Shown in pieces: positions 52,887 through 60,676 of a stretch of 64,000 bases of DNA. Position numbers and translations under genes: made by a program. This DNA is from Candidatus Hydrogenedentota bacterium (GTDB lineage: Bacteria; Hydrogenedentota; Hydrogenedentia; Hydrogenedentales; SLHB01). The first letter of the stretch is position 1. Every line of letters begins with the position of its first letter. Below the pieces are notes generated by a model. It worked only from the letters and a program-made list of their open reading frames with translations. It had not been told where the DNA came from and did not search any database. The stretch spans positions 110,771-174,770 of the forward strand of contig DAOLNV010000002.1 of assembly GCA_035416745.1 (NCBI GenBank), read 5' to 3'.

Positions 52887-55601
52887 ATGACAGAACGCGA
52901 TGCTGATCAGGTGCGGCGGGCGCGGGCGGGGGACCGTGCCGCATACGGGGCATTGGTGGACGCCTACCAGGGCATGGTGTTCGCCACGGCCCTGAATATC
53001 ACCGGCAACTACAGCGACGCCGAGGACGTGGTGCAGGACGCGTTCCTGCGCGCGTTCGAACGGTTGGGCACGCTGGTAGAGCCGATGAAGTTCCCCGCAT
53101 GGCTTCGCACACTGGCGAGCCGGTCGGCGCTGCAACTTCTCCGGAAGAAACGCCACGTGGCGGCGTTCGACTTGGACGAATCGGCCGGCGAACAGACGGC
53201 ATCCGGGGCCGAATCGCCCGCCGAGGCCTATGCGCGAGCGGAGTTCGCGCGGCTCTTGTGGCAAGAGGTGGGCGAACTCCCGCCCAAGACGCGGGAAGCG
53301 GTCCTTCTCTTCTACATGGAAGGCTATTCGGTCAGCCGCGCCGCAGCGTATTTGGACTGTTCCGAAGGGGCTTTGAAAACACGGCTGCACTTTGGACGCG
53401 AGAAGCTCCGGCAAGCTTTGCTGGAGAAGGTGGAGGCTGAGTTGCGCGATCACCGGCCCACGGAGAAGACGCGAAACGCCGTACTGGCGGCCCTGCCGCT
53501 ATCCGTTGGCGGCTCAACCGCGTTGATGGCGCCGGGCAAGGGTGCGGCCTCCGCAATGCTCACTCTGACCCCTTTCACGGTGGGGGTCACGGCCTGCATT
53601 GTTCTGGTGATGGCTGGTCTGGCGGCATTGGCGCTCTGGCCGAAGATTCCGGCGCCCGATAGTGCGCCTGTGGAACCGCTGTCTGTCGCGGACAGGGCGG
53701 ATGACGAGCACTTGGCCGCATCCGAGCCGCCCGAATCGGAGAAACCGTTCGAGGACACGCCGCAGGCGGCGGCCCACGAGAATGCTCCCGCGGAAGAAGC
53801 GCCCGAAGGGGCTTGCAGCATCGCAGGGCGCGTTTTCAACGCGCAAACCGGCGAGGGGTTGCCGGGAGTCGAGTTGAGCGCGCGAGGCGGCGATACGCGC
53901 GTCTCCGCGACGACAGACGCGGCGGGCGCGTTCCGGTTCGAAAGATTGCCCGCCCAGCGGTATCGGGTGTTCTGCGGGAAGGCCAAAGGCTACTACGAAC
54001 TCGAGCACGGCGAACTCCAGGAAGTCGATCTCGGGGAGAACGAGCAATTCGAGGGCCTGGACTTTGCGCTGCAGCCCGGCGTATTCGCCTCCGTGTCGGG
54101 ACACGTGCTACTACCGGGCGGTTCACCGGCTTCGGGGGCCAAAGTCGTGGCATTCACGGATTTTTCGGCTCCCGGACGGCCGCAATCGGTCGAGTGTACG
54201 GCCAAAGAGGACGGCACCTTCCTTGCCGAGGAACTGCAAGTGGGGGCGGTATTGCATGCCAAGGCCAGCGCGGAGGGCTTTCGCAGCAGACGGCAGGGTC
54301 CGTTTCATCTGCCCGAGGACGGAATCGAGGACGTCACGATTTGCCTGTATCCTGCCGGGAGCATCTCGGGAGTGGTTGTGGACAAATCGGGGCGGCCCAT
54401 TTCCGATACGGACATCGGGGTAAAGGCGCAGTGGTGGGAGAAATACGAGGGATCGACCGCCATCCAGGAAGCACAGGCTAAGACAAACGCGGACGGCACG
54501 TTTGTGTTTGAGGAACTTGAAGCGGGCGGCTACCTGTTATGGGCCACGTCAGAATCGGAAATGTCAATGTCGTATGACGGGCTTTGGCTGGAACCCGCCC
54601 CGGAGGACCTGGTGCAGGTGGACGAAGGCCAGCACGTGACCGGCGTTACCGTGGTGTTCGACTACGCCAAATACAAGCAGAGCCGCGAAGCCGAAGCGCG
54701 GACTGCGCCGCCCGAACCCTCGGTGGACGTTACGCCGTCCGATAGACCGGTCTGGGGGCGCATCGAAGGCCAGGTCGTGCGGGCCGGCTCCGGCGAGCCG
54801 GTGACGTCGTTTCGGCTCTCCGCGCGCGGAGACGGACGATATGCCGAGGCGGTCAATGATCCGGAGGGGCGGTTTGAGGTCGAGGGCGGAGAAGAGGCGC
54901 GGACCACCTTGCACGTGAGCGCAGCAGGCTTCGCTTCCGCTCAGACGCTGGTCGAGAGGCCCGAGGGTTCGGCGGCCGCCGTCCAGGTGACCATACGCAT
55001 GGAAGCCGCCTGCATTGTTGACGGAAAAGTCGTCGATTGGAACGGGAACCCGGTTGCAGGGGCCGTCATCTACCTCGACGGGCTCGGAAACCGGGAAGCC
55101 ATCGACAATCGGGAAGACGCCCGCGTGAAAACCGGCGGCACGTTTCGCCTGGATGCCTTGGCGCCGGGCCTGCATCGCTTGTATGCGCTGCATCCGGACT
55201 TCGCGTTCGCCTGGGCGGATGTCGAGGCCAGAGCAGGCAGGCCCGCAAAGGTGACGATCCCTCTCGCCCGCGGCGGCAACATCGAAGGAGCGGTGACGCG
55301 CGAAGGAGAACCTGCCGCCGAGATATGGGTGCGGGCGCTGCCCGATACGCTCCTGGATTGGCCCAATCTGCAAGATGTGGCTAACGAACTCATGGCTAAG
55401 CAGGTTTCCCGTCTATACGCACGAACCGACGCCTCCGGCGCTTATGCCCTCACAAACATCCCGCCGGGACGTTACCTGGTAGCCGCCGACAGCGAGTTCG
55501 GCGCCATACAGGAGAAAGCGAACCGGGCGGGGGCGGAGGGTTTGGTGGAGGCAACCGTTGAACCAGATATGGTTACGCAAGTTGACATCGCGCTAAATTG
55601 A
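52887..55601 (+). CDS. ECF sigma factor fused through one membrane helix to extracellular carboxypeptidase-regulatory-like domains
   Basis: 904 aa. The ATG at 52887 has GGGAG about 8 nt upstream; in-frame ATGs at 52863 and 52881 are too close to or ahead of that site. Sigma region 2 spans residues of about 7-75 (YGALVDAYQGMVFATAL, YSDAEDVVQDAFLRAFERLG), region 4 about 127-180 (LPPKTREAVLLFYMEGYSVS, GALKTRLHFGREKLRQALLE). A single transmembrane helix (about 228-252, VGVTACIVLVMAGLAALALW) follows, then an acidic Pro/Ala linker and at least six Ig-like CarboxypepD-regulatory/Cna-B-like repeats, for example IAGRVFNAQTGEGLPGVEL (about 311), VSGHVLLPGGSPASGAKV and ISGVVVDKSGRPISDTDI. The design suggests a membrane-held sigma factor whose outer part senses envelope or ligand state. 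No anti-sigma gene is adjacent. Confidence 0.93.
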   Translation: MTERDADQVRRARAGDRAAYGALVDAYQGMVFATALNITGNYSDAEDVVQDAFLRAFERLGTLVEPMKFPAWLRTLASRSALQLLRKKRHVAAFDLDESAGEQTASGAESPAEAYARAEFARLLWQEVGELPPKTREAVLLFYMEGYSVSRAAAYLDCSEGALKTRLHFGREKLRQALLEKVEAELRDHRPTEKTRNAVLAALPLSVGGSTALMAPGKGAASAMLTLTPFTVGVTACIVLVMAGLAALALWPKIPAPDSAPVEPLSVADRADDEHLAASEPPESEKPFEDTPQAAAHENAPAEEAPEGACSIAGRVFNAQTGEGLPGVELSARGGDTRVSATTDAAGAFRFERLPAQRYRVFCGKAKGYYELEHGELQEVDLGENEQFEGLDFALQPGVFASVSGHVLLPGGSPASGAKVVAFTDFSAPGRPQSVECTAKEDGTFLAEELQVGAVLHAKASAEGFRSRRQGPFHLPEDGIEDVTICLYPAGSISGVVVDKSGRPISDTDIGVKAQWWEKYEGSTAIQEAQAKTNADGTFVFEELEAGGYLLWATSESEMSMSYDGLWLEPAPEDLVQVDEGQHVTGVTVVFDYAKYKQSREAEARTAPPEPSVDVTPSDRPVWGRIEGQVVRAGSGEPVTSFRLSARGDGRYAEAVNDPEGRFEVEGGEEARTTLHVSAAGFASAQTLVERPEGSAAAVQVTIRMEAACIVDGKVVDWNGNPVAGAVIYLDGLGNREAIDNREDARVKTGGTFRLDALAPGLHRLYALHPDFAFAWADVEARAGRPAKVTIPLARGGNIEGAVTREGEPAAEIWVRALPDTLLDWPNLQDVANELMAKQVSRLYARTDASGAYALTNIPPGRYLVAADSEFGAIQEKANRAGAEGLVEATVEPDMVTQVDIALN

Positions 55602-55967
55602 ATTTATTGATTGCAACAGGCCTTGCCATTATGTTTGAATCAATAGTTTGTCAACTCTGAATAACTCTTAATGGAATTGCCGTTTCCTGCGGTACGCATG
55701 AAGCCTTACGCTGCTCGGCAGAGCAAGTTCACCCCAAAAGAATATAAACAAAAACCATAATATCAATTAGACCCTGCATCGTCACAAGTCTTGTATTTCT
55801 AAGGCTTTCCGCACATTCTCTTAGAAATGGCAGACAAAATTTCTTGTGGCCGTCCTGAAATGGCGGAGTTGGCAAGACACTTGCGTTCCCAAATGCAAAT
55901 GTTCTTGTCGTGACCGAAACGGCGGGGGTTAGATTCCACCCACCCTGATTAGGAGGCATTAAGGGCC
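55602..55967 (+). promoter_or_regulatory. regulatory region upstream of PEP-CTERM gene
   Basis: 366 bp, AT-rich at 55640-55830, with no gene. The promoter-proximal part holds a sigma-54-type promoter (55870-55884). Upstream activator binding would be expected about 100 bp further upstream; no clear dyad was selected there. Confidence 0.5.
55870..55884 (+). promoter_or_regulatory. sigma-54 (-24/-12) promoter of PEP-CTERM gene
   Basis: TTGGCAAGACACTTGC contains GG at 55871-55872 and GC at 55883-55884 with exactly 10 nt between them, in the context TGGCA...TTGC, close to the RpoN consensus TGGCAC-N5-TTGC. Transcription would start near 55896, 72 nt before the ATG at 55968. PEP-CTERM genes in several lineages are known to be controlled by RpoN with the PrsK/PrsR sensor-regulator pair, which would fit. 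Confidence 0.72.
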
Positions 55968-56789
55968 ATGAGAAACCGGGCAAACTTTGGACAAGGAACA
56001 ATAGTAGTGCTTCTGGCGCTGTGCGCGCACGCGGCAAGCGGCACGATGATCGATCTCACCACGGCGGGGGCCAGCGGCGTGATCAACGACGCGATTTTCC
56101 AGCAGATAGACCCTCGGGCAACGGGCACGGGAGTGATCGATTCCTTCGCTCAGATTGGCGCAGCCAACCAGGTGGAAGTGCAGGCTTACAATACTACCGT
56201 TAACAATGTTCTCAACAACGGTGCTCCCGACAACTTCAATCACTCTATTACTTTGGGGATCGTGCCCATTGTGAGCATCGAAACTGTCGATTATTACCAA
56301 TTCTTGCTGGACATCAACGAGAACAACAATGCGGCACTGGACCAGTACCTGTCGCTCGACGAGGTTCAGATTTTCGTCGGCGACACGCCCAATCCCAGTT
56401 CCACGTCGTTTGACGCTGACGGCATCTTGCAGGGTGTCGGCACGTTAGTCTATGACATGGAGAGCAACCTCAGGAATTGGGTGGCCCTGGATTATTCACT
56501 GAACACGGGCAGCGGCTCCGGCGACATGTTCCTGTACGTGCCCGTTTCCAATTTTGGCGGCGCTGGCGATGACGCCATCGTTACACTGTATTCATATTTC
56601 GGGCGCCAGGGGCTGAATCCCGCGGAATATGGCGAAGGCAACTTCGGCAATTTCTACAACAGCGACGGGTTTGAGGAATGGGCCGTGCTTGTACAGGAAG
56701 ACCCCATTGCTCCCGAGCCGGCTACGCTGTCATTGATCGGCCTTGGCATAGCGGGTCTCGTCGTGCGGCGTTTCACGCGCACGAGCTGA
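55968..56789 (+). CDS. PEP-CTERM sorting domain surface protein
   Basis: 273 aa with AGGAGG 12 nt upstream of the ATG. Signal peptide residues 1-25 (TIVVLLALCAHAASG). The mature part is polar and asparagine-rich (VQAYNTTVNNVLNNGAPDNF, DINENNNAALDQYL, FVGDTPNPSSTSF), with beta-structure and no catalytic motif. The C-terminus is a textbook PEP-CTERM tripartite signal: PEPATLSLIGLGIAGLVVRRF followed by TRTS (Pro-Glu-Pro, hydrophobic helix, basic tail). Exosortase removes this tail and attaches or releases the protein in exopolysaccharide-making bacteria. No exosortase gene is in the window. The upstream sigma-54 promoter suggests it is made only under specific surface or biofilm conditions, and a strong hairpin terminator follows. 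Confidence 0.95.
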   Translation: MRNRANFGQGTIVVLLALCAHAASGTMIDLTTAGASGVINDAIFQQIDPRATGTGVIDSFAQIGAANQVEVQAYNTTVNNVLNNGAPDNFNHSITLGIVPIVSIETVDYYQFLLDINENNNAALDQYLSLDEVQIFVGDTPNPSSTSFDADGILQGVGTLVYDMESNLRNWVALDYSLNTGSGSGDMFLYVPVSNFGGAGDDAIVTLYSYFGRQGLNPAEYGEGNFGNFYNSDGFEEWAVLVQEDPIAPEPATLSLIGLGIAGLVVRRFTRTS

Positions 56790-56816
56790 CGCGATAGACG
56801 CTGACAGACCCCCCCC

Positions 56817-56858
56817 GGGGACGTGAAACTCCTCCTGACGAGTGACGTTCACGTCCCC
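56817..56858. terminator. bidirectional terminator between PEP-CTERM and oxidoreductase genes
   Basis: A perfect 11-bp stem, GGGGACGTGAA (56817-56827) and TTCACGTCCCC (56848-56858), with a 20-nt loop and CCTTTT shortly after on the plus strand. It lies between the convergent ends of the two genes. Confidence 0.68.
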
Positions 56859-56890
56859 GAACCTTTTCCCGCCGCCCTATTGCCTCATTG

Positions 56891-58231
56891 TCAGCCGAGC
56901 TTCCAGTCGCCGCGGTATTTGCGTGTCAGGAGGCCGTTGAGAGACGGTTCCTTGGAGAAGGTTTCGGTCTTGGGGTCCCAATGAAGTGTTGCGCCGAGTT
57001 CGCAGGCGATTTTCCCGAGATGGCCTATGGACGCCGAGCGATGGCCGGCATTGACCGGCGCGGCAGGATCCTGGCGCGACTTCACACAGTTCAGGAAATC
57101 GCGCATGTGGTTTCCTTCCGAGCGGAACCGGAAATCGCTGTCTTTAACCGTGAGCTTCAGCAGTTCCTCGTTGCTGGCCCTGAATTCGCCGCGGTCCACG
57201 TAGATCCATTCACCGTCTCGTGCGATGAATTGCGTGCCGAGCCTGTCGCCCGCGGCTTGCTTGAATTCGGGAGGCATGTCGCTCGTGTTGGCGACGGTCA
57301 TAGTGACCCCGCCCTTGTATTCGCACTCAAAAAGGTATCGCGCCGGGGCGTCGTAAAGGTTGTTGCGCTCGTTGAGCATTTCCCAGCGCACCCCCTTGAC
57401 CTCGAGCGGGCCGGTGTTGTCCCAGTCCATTGCCATATGGGCGATGTCGCCGTGATGGCCGATCCAGTCCATCATCTGACCGCCGCCGAAGGCCATCCAC
57501 CAGCGCCAATCCCAGTCGGACCGTTTCGGATGAAATGGGGTCCAGGTGGCGGGGCCCACGTAGAATTCCCAATCGAGGTAATCCGGCGCCTTGGGGAATT
57601 CGTCGACCCACATGCATTTGTCATAGTCGGGCAGGCTCACGTTGATGTGCTTGATCTTGCCAAGGTAACCGTTGCGGACCAGCTCGCAGGCCCGCTTGAA
57701 CCGTGGGTCCGAGCGCTGCATGCTTCCGACCTGGAACACGCGTTTGTTCTCGCGCACAGCCTTCACCACGGCTTGTCCTTCGCCCAGCGACCACGTCATG
57801 GGTTTTTCGCAGTAGATGTCCTTGGCGTGTTTTGCAGCGTCGATCGATGTCAGGGCGTGCCAGTGGTCGGGCGTACCGATGATGACCGCGTCGATGTCGT
57901 CGCGCGCGTTCAGTTCGCGGAAGTCCCGGTAGGTCTGGCAGTCCTGGTTGCCGTAGAACTCGTCGACCTGTTTCTTCGCCTCCGCGACCGTGTTCGCGTT
58001 GACGTCGCACAGGGCCACGATCTGGGTGTCCGGCTGTTTGATGGCATTACCGGTGAGGCCGCGTGCCTGTCCGCCCGTGCCGATGACGCCGATGACAATG
58101 CGCTCGCTGGGGGCCGCGCTCCCCTCCTTGCCCAGGGCCGATGCCGGGATAATGTACGGCGCCGCGATAGCCGCGCCGGTTACCGCGACAAACGCCCGCC
58201 GCGATACCGTTGTTTTCTTGTTCTGCTGCAT
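56891..58231 (-). CDS. Tat-exported Gfo/Idh/MocA-family oxidoreductase
   Basis: 446 aa. The ATG at 58231 follows GGAGG. N-terminal Tat signal SRRAFVAVTGAAIAAPYIIP (about 10-29). The Rossmann fold starts IVIGVIGTGGQARG (about 45-58), with CDVN at the end of strand 2, and the family motif is YCEKPMTW (Glu-Lys-Pro at 142-144) in which Lys is catalytic or contacts the nicotinamide. GTPDHWHALTSI is the typical preceding strand. NAD(P)-dependent enzymes of this family oxidise or reduce sugars and inositols. Exported forms are known from periplasmic glycan pathways including 3-keto-glycoside formation, which fits the DUF1080 lipoprotein and epimerase nearby. The gene ends 33 bp from the terminator shared with the PEP-CTERM gene. 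Confidence 0.93.
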   Translation of the reverse strand: MQQNKKTTVSRRAFVAVTGAAIAAPYIIPASALGKEGSAAPSERIVIGVIGTGGQARGLTGNAIKQPDTQIVALCDVNANTVAEAKKQVDEFYGNQDCQTYRDFRELNARDDIDAVIIGTPDHWHALTSIDAAKHAKDIYCEKPMTWSLGEGQAVVKAVRENKRVFQVGSMQRSDPRFKRACELVRNGYLGKIKHINVSLPDYDKCMWVDEFPKAPDYLDWEFYVGPATWTPFHPKRSDWDWRWWMAFGGGQMMDWIGHHGDIAHMAMDWDNTGPLEVKGVRWEMLNERNNLYDAPARYLFECEYKGGVTMTVANTSDMPPEFKQAAGDRLGTQFIARDGEWIYVDRGEFRASNEELLKLTVKDSDFRFRSEGNHMRDFLNCVKSRQDPAAPVNAGHRSASIGHLGKIACELGATLHWDPKTETFSKEPSLNGLLTRKYRGDWKLG

Positions 58232-58562
58232 AAGAAGTATCCTCCGTTTCGGCCCTGTATGTCCGCCGGGCAACGATACCCCCCGGCCGCAATAGTGGAA
58301 CTCGTCTCAAGGAAAAACCTCAACCATCGTAGAGGCACGTTACCGCGGATTCAAGGCAGAATATGTGAAAACCCCAGCCCCGCTGTGATGCAGGCATCCA
58401 CCCCGAATTCTGCGACAGGATTTCCAGGATTGACAGGAATCCGTTCCGCCTGAAACACGTATGCGCGAGTTCAGAGAAGAAGGGTCCAATTGGGAGATCT
58501 CGGCCGTAGGAATGGCGCGATCGGCGACCACGCCACAGCGAGGTTTTTCGGCCTCCTAGGCG
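58232..58562. other. intergenic region with three tandem 9-bp repeats
   Basis: 331 bp without a gene. Positions 58415-58441 hold ACAGGATTT, CCAGGATTG and ACAGGAATC in direct tandem order. The left edge contains the GGAGG ribosome-binding site for the oxidoreductase. Nothing else recognisable. Confidence 0.45.
58415..58441. repeat. three tandem 9-bp units
   Basis: ACAGGATTT-CCAGGATTG-ACAGGAATC, three adjacent copies sharing the core CAGGA. Similar CAGGATT-type short tandem repeats are common between genes in environmental bacterial genomes and have no known function. Confidence 0.5.
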
Positions 58563-58787
58563 TCACGCCTGCGTATGCGCCTGGTTGGGCGCCGCGCCGC
58601 CCCCCGCCCTCTCTCCCGCGCTGAACGCTTCCTGCGCCGCATCCACGATCATCACGGACATGACGCTGAACGCCACTATGAGGGTCGGAACGCCGTCGAA
58701 AAGCCACTCGAGAATCCAGAGAACGATGAAGTATAAGAGAGGGCCTAGGACGCAGTTCCTGATCGCGATGAGTACGCCTTTGTTCAT
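58563..58787 (-). CDS. small membrane protein, two predicted helices
   Basis: 74 aa from an ATG at 58787 with GAGGGGG about 8 nt upstream; an in-frame start at 58820 is less likely. Two hydrophobic segments: CVLGPLLYFIVLWILEWLF (about residues 10-28) and TLIVAFSVMSVMIVDAA (about 34-50). The C-terminus is Gly/Ala-rich and cytoplasmic or periplasmic (AGERAGGGAAPNQAHTQA). No family is recognised. It is a single gene between the oxidoreductase and the epimerase, near a dispersed repeat. Confidence 0.6.
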   Translation of the reverse strand: MNKGVLIAIRNCVLGPLLYFIVLWILEWLFDGVPTLIVAFSVMSVMIVDAAQEAFSAGERAGGGAAPNQAHTQA

Positions 58788-58839
58788 GGCAAAACCCCCT
58801 CGTTCGCCTCTAACGGGCAAAACCCACCGAACTCACAAG

Positions 58840-58889
58840 CTGTGGCACGGTATCCTGGCCGCGCCACCTTTGCGACCGTCAGGTCTCCA
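58840..58889 (+). repeat. dispersed intergenic repeat, copy 1
   Basis: 50 bp that match 62424-62473 in reverse complement at 44 of 50 positions by hand alignment (shared runs include CTGTGGCACGGT and CAGGTCTCCA). It lies in a gene-free region. Confidence 0.7.
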
Positions 58890-59020
58890 TCTTGTCGGGC
58901 GCCTTTGGCGGCACCGACATTGACAGTGCGGAGCGCCTTTCGCATTCAGAGACTTCCCTGCGAGCTTACCACTTCTCCCCGTGCATTGCGCAAAAAGGAG
59001 GAAAAGGGGCATGCAAAGAT

Positions 59021-59037
59021 GCAGGCGAGACGCCTGC
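59021..59037. repeat. short hairpin element
   Basis: GCAGGCG-AGA-CGCCTGC, perfect 7-bp stem and 3-nt loop in an intergenic region, not next to a gene end. Its surroundings look like a degenerate interspersed repeat. Confidence 0.45.
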
Positions 59038-59440
59038 GCTACGGTGTGTTTGAGATGACTCCACCGCAACCGGGAGGGACGTTGGTTTGAACTGAATTCA
59101 ATCTCCGTCGTCATGATGCCATTTGCACTGTCCATTCTGTGCAAGACCCGGGGGGGCAGTGCGTCCCGACCCGGCTTTCCAAGGGAAACGAGAGGTTTCC
59201 GGTTCACCACACTTTTCCTCAACTCGGCCGATCGGACGGACCGGACAAATCGGGCTTGGCCGGTTTCGCGAGAGCGGTCTATTACGCGTCCAGCTTGTTC
59301 GGATCCGCGGGGATACAACACTGGCTTGCCCCACCCGGCTGGGTCGCTGACGCCGGGCGAGTTCATGGTTGAAAATCGGCGCGGCGTGCATCATCCTGAT
59401 GGGCGGGCGTCATGAGTCAGTTCAGCGGAGGAGTTGCGAC

Positions 59441-60601
59441 ATGTTTACACGTAATTGGCGAGTAGCGGTTTGCCTGGCGGCCGTTCTAGGCGTGTTTCCG
59501 GGATGCGCGACACAGGGAAACGGCGAAGAGGGTTCGGGCAGGCTGAGTATTGCGAAGGCGACGTACGGAACGGCGCCGGAAGGGGGCAACGCGGACCTGT
59601 ATACGATCACGAACGCTAACGGGATGGTGGCGCAGATCACCAATTACGGCGGCACCGTGACGTCACTCCTGGTGCCTGATGCCGCAGGAGCACTGGCCGA
59701 CGTCACCCTGGGATATCCCAGCCTCGAGGGCTATTTCGAGAACAAACCCTATTTGGGGTGTCTTGTGGGACGTTTTGGCAATCGTATCGCGAAGGGACGC
59801 TTTACCCTTGACGGCAAAGAATATGTGCTGGCCGTGAACAACGAGTCCAACCATCTCCACGGCGGCATCAAGGGCTTCAACAAAGTGCTGTGGGACGCGA
59901 AGCCTGCTTATCGCGAGGGCGCGGTCGGGCTCAAACTCACGTATGTCAGTGTTGACGGCGAAGAGGGGTATCCGGGCACCCTCGAGACGACGGTCCACTA
60001 CTGGCTGACCAATGCCAACGAACTCGAGATCGTCTACGAGGCCGTGACCGACAAGGCCACGCCGGTCAACTTGACCTATCACGGGTATTTCAACCTGGAC
60101 GGCCAGGGCGAAGGTGATATCCTGGACCACGTGATGATGATCAACGCGAGCCGCTACACGCCGGTGGACGAGACGCTGATACCCACCGGCGAACTGGCGC
60201 CCGTGGCAAACACGCCGCTCGATTTCACGATGCCGGTGGCCATCGGCGAACGCATCAACGCGGACCACGAACAGATCAAGCGCGGAAATGGGTACGACCA
60301 CAATTACGTTTTGAACAGTCAGGACGGCTCGCTCGCCCTGGCCGCGCGGGTGCTCGCGCCCGGGTCCGGCCGCGTTATGGAAGTCTACACGACCCAGCCC
60401 GGCGTGCAGTTCTATTCGGGCAATTTCCTCGATGGAACCATCACGGGGAAAGAGGGAAAGGTCTACAAGCAGCGTTACGGGTTCTGTCTCGAGACACAGC
60501 ACTACCCCGACTCGGTCAATCAGCCGGGTTTCCCCTCGTGCATTCTAGAACCCGGCAAGAAGTACTATCAGAAGACCGTGTATCGTTTCACCACGCGGTA
60601 G
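59441..60601 (+). CDS. galM: aldose 1-epimerase (mutarotase), exported lipoprotein
   Basis: 386 aa. The ATG at 59441 has GGAGGAG about 7 nt upstream. Signal peptide with a probable lipobox Cys (VFPGC, about residue 22). The mature protein is a typical galactose-mutarotase beta-sandwich: ITNYGGTVTSLLVPD, GYPSLEGYFENKPYLGCLVGRFGNRI, the first catalytic His in NESNHLHGGIKGFNKVLW, the second in NLTYHGYFNLDGQ, and the general base Glu in FCLETQHYPDSVNQPGFP. It interconverts alpha and beta anomers of hexoses released by glycosidases. Periplasmic export suits the secreted oxidoreductase and DUF1080 protein around it, with which it probably forms one pathway although transcription is mixed in direction. 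Confidence 0.95.
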   Translation: MFTRNWRVAVCLAAVLGVFPGCATQGNGEEGSGRLSIAKATYGTAPEGGNADLYTITNANGMVAQITNYGGTVTSLLVPDAAGALADVTLGYPSLEGYFENKPYLGCLVGRFGNRIAKGRFTLDGKEYVLAVNNESNHLHGGIKGFNKVLWDAKPAYREGAVGLKLTYVSVDGEEGYPGTLETTVHYWLTNANELEIVYEAVTDKATPVNLTYHGYFNLDGQGEGDILDHVMMINASRYTPVDETLIPTGELAPVANTPLDFTMPVAIGERINADHEQIKRGNGYDHNYVLNSQDGSLALAARVLAPGSGRVMEVYTTQPGVQFYSGNFLDGTITGKEGKVYKQRYGFCLETQHYPDSVNQPGFPSCILEPGKKYYQKTVYRFTTR

Positions 60602-60676
60602 TTCGGCGCGGCGGCGCGTCCGTGCGTGCTGGTCCCCGCCGGCGTTACCTGAATCGCGCGATGGTTTCGAGTCTGG

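Larger units (their letters stand above)
58788..59440. other. long intergenic region with dispersed repeat and hairpin
   Basis: 653 bp with no supported gene. It contains one arm of an inverted dispersed repeat (58840-58889, matching 62424-62473 in reverse) and a hairpin GCAGGCG-AGA-CGCCTGC (59021-59037). Short open frames on both strands run through these repeats and are discounted. The epimerase ribosome-binding site GGAGGAG lies at the right edge. Confidence 0.5.

Noticed and set aside
56888..58453. Plus-strand open frame of 521 codons
   Set aside because: Exactly antisense to the Gfo/Idh/MocA gene that carries the Tat signal and EKP motif.
58833..59366. Minus-strand frame of 177 codons near the small membrane protein
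   Set aside because: Runs through the dispersed repeat and the GCAGGCG hairpin; likely a repeat-derived frame rather than a gene.
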